Shown here: positions 62,009-64,000 of the stretch, piece after piece
Layout: every line of letters begins with the position of its first letter
Position numbering within the stretch: the stretch's first letter is position 1
Position numbers and translations under genes: made by a program
Assembly (NCBI RefSeq): GCF_008386695.1
Contig: NZ_VUOC01000004.1
Span: 2,482,327-2,546,326, forward strand
Direction: 5' to 3'
Length of the DNA stretch: 64,000 nt
Source: Chitinophaga agrisoli
Lineage (GTDB): Bacteria > Bacteroidota > Bacteroidia > Chitinophagales > Chitinophagaceae
Notes under the pieces: model-generated
What the model was told of the DNA's origin: nothing
The model's input: only the letters and a program-made list of their open reading frames with translations
Database searches by the model: none

Positions 62009-64000
62009 TTATTTATCTCCTGCGCTCCGCGTTATACTAAAATCGGTCAACAACCCATAATCATACACATCATATGCATCCCCGGCAGGATATTTCTTTA
62101 CATTCCGCCAATGCCAGGGAGATACCAAACCTGGCCGGGGTTTATTATGATGCGGGCCCAGTGTATTCTTAAGGCTTCCCGTAACGATCACTTCCACCGT
62201 ATTATTCCCCACATGCACATAGGACGATATATCCAGCGCATAAGGCGGTATATCAATAATGCCGGCCTCCTTGCCATTTACTTTCACCGCTGCTACCGTT
62301 CCTTTCCAATTGCCCAACTGCACCTGGTATCGCCCTTTATCCGCCTGGAATGATTTCCGGTAAGCCACCTCCTGTCCATACAGCTGCATGCCCTGGTCCT
62401 TCCAGCTGCCTAAGCGCGGCGCCGGGGCAGGTTGCAGGCTAAAACCATGTGCCTGTGCCTGCAGGCCAAACCCGCCCAGGATATATACCGGCTCTACCTC
62501 TGCCAATATGCTCATTGGCGAAGCAGAGATCTCCACCACATTCTCTCCCGGTTTAACAGCCTGGCTAATATCATACACAGCAAAAGATTTATCCAGCCAC
62601 CATTTACCTGGCACAGGCGTTAATGCATGGCCGTTCAATTTTACCTTCCAGGTCTGCGGGCGCTCTACTACTGCCTGTAACCCTTTGGCAGCAACACCTT
62701 TCGCCATTGTGAACCGGTAACGCGCCTTCACCACAGTAGCTGCATTGAAAGTATCCCGGTCTACAATATTGCGTTTATACTGTACAGAAGTATTCCACGG
62801 GTTGCCATTCTTAAAGCCAAAGTATTTAAATACCCTGTCTGCCGCATTGTACACATGCTGATCACGGTAAACACTATCCCCCAGCTGTACATCACAGAAG
62901 TCGATCGTAAGCACGTTCGGTTGCAAACGTTGTATAGCAGTGGCAGAGGCGCTAACCGGCTGCCCTGCCGTCAACGGCCTGTATTCTTTTTCTGTATGCA
63001 CATCTTTGTCTGACACAAAGAACAACAGGCTACCCGCAGGCGGCAACTGGTACTGCAGGGTCATATGGTCATCAGCAACCGTAGCCGGATAATCCCAGGT
63101 ATCACCAGTAGCCAGGTCCATTAACAAAGCATGTTTACCCTTCAGCTGCACCTGTCCGCGCGCTGTTGTTTCCATGCTGGCGTTACTAAGGAATAACAGC
63201 TGCCCATCCTCCAGCACACGGCGGTGATGATACAGCTTACCCTGGGTGGTATCCAGCTGTGGAAATGAGATAGCATCATTAGCATAATATTTATCGATCA
63301 CCTGCTGATCCAGCTGTGGCAATGATACCAGCTGCGGTTGCTGCAACCAGGTAGCTAAGTCGTTAGAGGCGGCGCCATTCAGCATAGCAGGTTTTTCAAA
63401 AAGCAACACCTTGCCGCCCGCTGCGGTATATTGTTTTAATAAAGCAAACGTAGCGTCGTCTATATTATCCATCCCGGGCGGTATCACTACCGTACTATAG
63501 GCCCGTTGCCCTACTACAAATTTTCCGGCCGCAACCTTTCCCTGATCCTTGATGATATTCTCTGTACCCAGATCATATTCCACCTGCGCTTTTTCCAGCT
63601 GTGTAACAAAACGCTGAAACTGCTCGCCTATCTCATTAAAACGCGGATTACTATGCGTAGGGCTGTAATACATCCAGGCGCTGGTAGTAGGCTCCAGCAC
63701 CAATATATCATTTTGCTGCTCTCCCCGGGAAAGCGCCATGGACAACCGCGCAAAATACCGGTTCAATATGCCGTAATGCGGCCACCAGGGATTGTGATAG
63801 GAAAAGGTTTGCGGGTAATCATATTTACGCGCGCCGGCAATGGTCATATCTGCCAAGTGCTGGTTCAGCGTGTTTACGCCCAATACAAAGGCCCAATCGC
63901 CTAGCCGTTTCATATCCATAAAACTAAGCTCCCAGCCGCCTCCGCCATATGTTTCGCAAAGGGTGCGCTGTTTGCCCAGCTGGTTGGCTACGCTGGCCAG
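62009..64000 (-). CDS. Large glycoside hydrolase, probably GH106-like alpha-L-rhamnosidase, C-terminal part
   Basis: The frame is open from the window edge to the stop at 62009, so only the C-terminal 663 residues are seen. It has 'TYGGGGWELSFMDMKRLGDW' and 'GVNTLNQHLADMTIAGARKY' near the visible start, a region with 'NPWWPHYGILNRYFARLSMA', a middle domain (about 200-300), and C-terminal jelly-roll regions of galactose-binding type ('NVVEISASPMSILAEVEPVY'-like, 'VKVNGKEAGIIDIPPYALDI', 'NNTVEVIVTGSLKNTLGPHH'). This matches large GH106-type proteins, many of which are alpha-L-rhamnosidases active on pectin side chains. No signal peptide can be judged because the start is outside. The isomerase gene follows 27 bp later. 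Confidence 0.8.
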   Translation of the reverse strand: MASVANQLGKQRTLCETYGGGGWELSFMDMKRLGDWAFVLGVNTLNQHLADMTIAGARKYDYPQTFSYHNPWWPHYGILNRYFARLSMALSRGEQQNDILVLEPTTSAWMYYSPTHSNPRFNEIGEQFQRFVTQLEKAQVEYDLGTENIIKDQGKVAAGKFVVGQRAYSTVVIPPGMDNIDDATFALLKQYTAAGGKVLLFEKPAMLNGAASNDLATWLQQPQLVSLPQLDQQVIDKYYANDAISFPQLDTTQGKLYHHRRVLEDGQLLFLSNASMETTARGQVQLKGKHALLMDLATGDTWDYPATVADDHMTLQYQLPPAGSLLFFVSDKDVHTEKEYRPLTAGQPVSASATAIQRLQPNVLTIDFCDVQLGDSVYRDQHVYNAADRVFKYFGFKNGNPWNTSVQYKRNIVDRDTFNAATVVKARYRFTMAKGVAAKGLQAVVERPQTWKVKLNGHALTPVPGKWWLDKSFAVYDISQAVKPGENVVEISASPMSILAEVEPVYILGGFGLQAQAHGFSLQPAPAPRLGSWKDQGMQLYGQEVAYRKSFQADKGRYQVQLGNWKGTVAAVKVNGKEAGIIDIPPYALDISSYVHVGNNTVEVIVTGSLKNTLGPHHNKPRPGLVSPWHWRNVKKYPAGDAYDVYDYGLLTDFSITRSAGDK

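Overview
The window looks like a chromosomal segment of a Chitinophaga-like bacterium (Bacteroidota, Chitinophagaceae). The grounds are class I lanthipeptide precursors with the Bacteroidota 'LSLNKQTIAKLD...GG' leader, a PorW/SprE-type secretion protein, a bactofilin/AtpZ gene pair, outer-membrane barrels of Bacteroidota type, and many TAnnTTTG -7 promoter elements. No phage, insertion sequence or CRISPR array was seen. Species cannot be fixed from the sequence alone.

Layout. 1-5.5 kb, mostly minus strand, is the edge of a lanthipeptide locus: an outer-membrane barrel protein, five tandem precursor peptide genes, a decayed sixth start, a tRNA-Glu gene, and 13 nt further on the start of a LanB dehydratase that runs off the window. 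LanB enzymes use glutamyl-tRNA(Glu) as co-substrate, so the tRNA-Glu between the precursors and lanB is the most striking observation here. 5.5-13 kb holds a cation/proton antiporter, the clpS-aat N-degron pair, a lipoprotein, an mntR-like regulator with an Nramp transporter fused to a universal-stress domain, and a thioesterase. 13-15 kb holds two unrecognised genes and AT-rich DNA. 15-25 kb is a probable exopolysaccharide and signalling locus: a hybrid kinase, an LtaS-like sulfatase, a TPR/YaiO barrel, a response regulator, a HEAT-repeat protein and a processive GT2. A LytTR two-component pair follows.

27-39 kb is mostly housekeeping: a LiaF-like protein, two unrelated isocitrate dehydrogenases in tandem, an L,D-transpeptidase, an HMA-AraC fusion, a porin, a purine nucleoside phosphorylase flanked by TTAGC-type repeats, and sucC. 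39-49 kb carries a 2OG oxygenase with a 51-bp tandem repeat at its start, a SprT-like protease, AtpZ, a bactofilin, a stub resembling the membrane anchor of an M23 peptidase, PorW/SprE and PBP1A. 49-54 kb holds yidC, pyrG and a thioesterase.

54-60 kb holds an HD hydrolase, a long gene-poor gap, and a siroheme operon (sulfite/nitrite reductase, cobA, precorrin-2 dehydrogenase) with a consensus Bacteroidota promoter and a structured leader that may be an RNA regulator. The window ends with a HAD phosphatase, an L-arabinose/L-fucose isomerase-family protein and the 3' part of a large glycoside hydrolase, probably the edge of a plant-polysaccharide locus.
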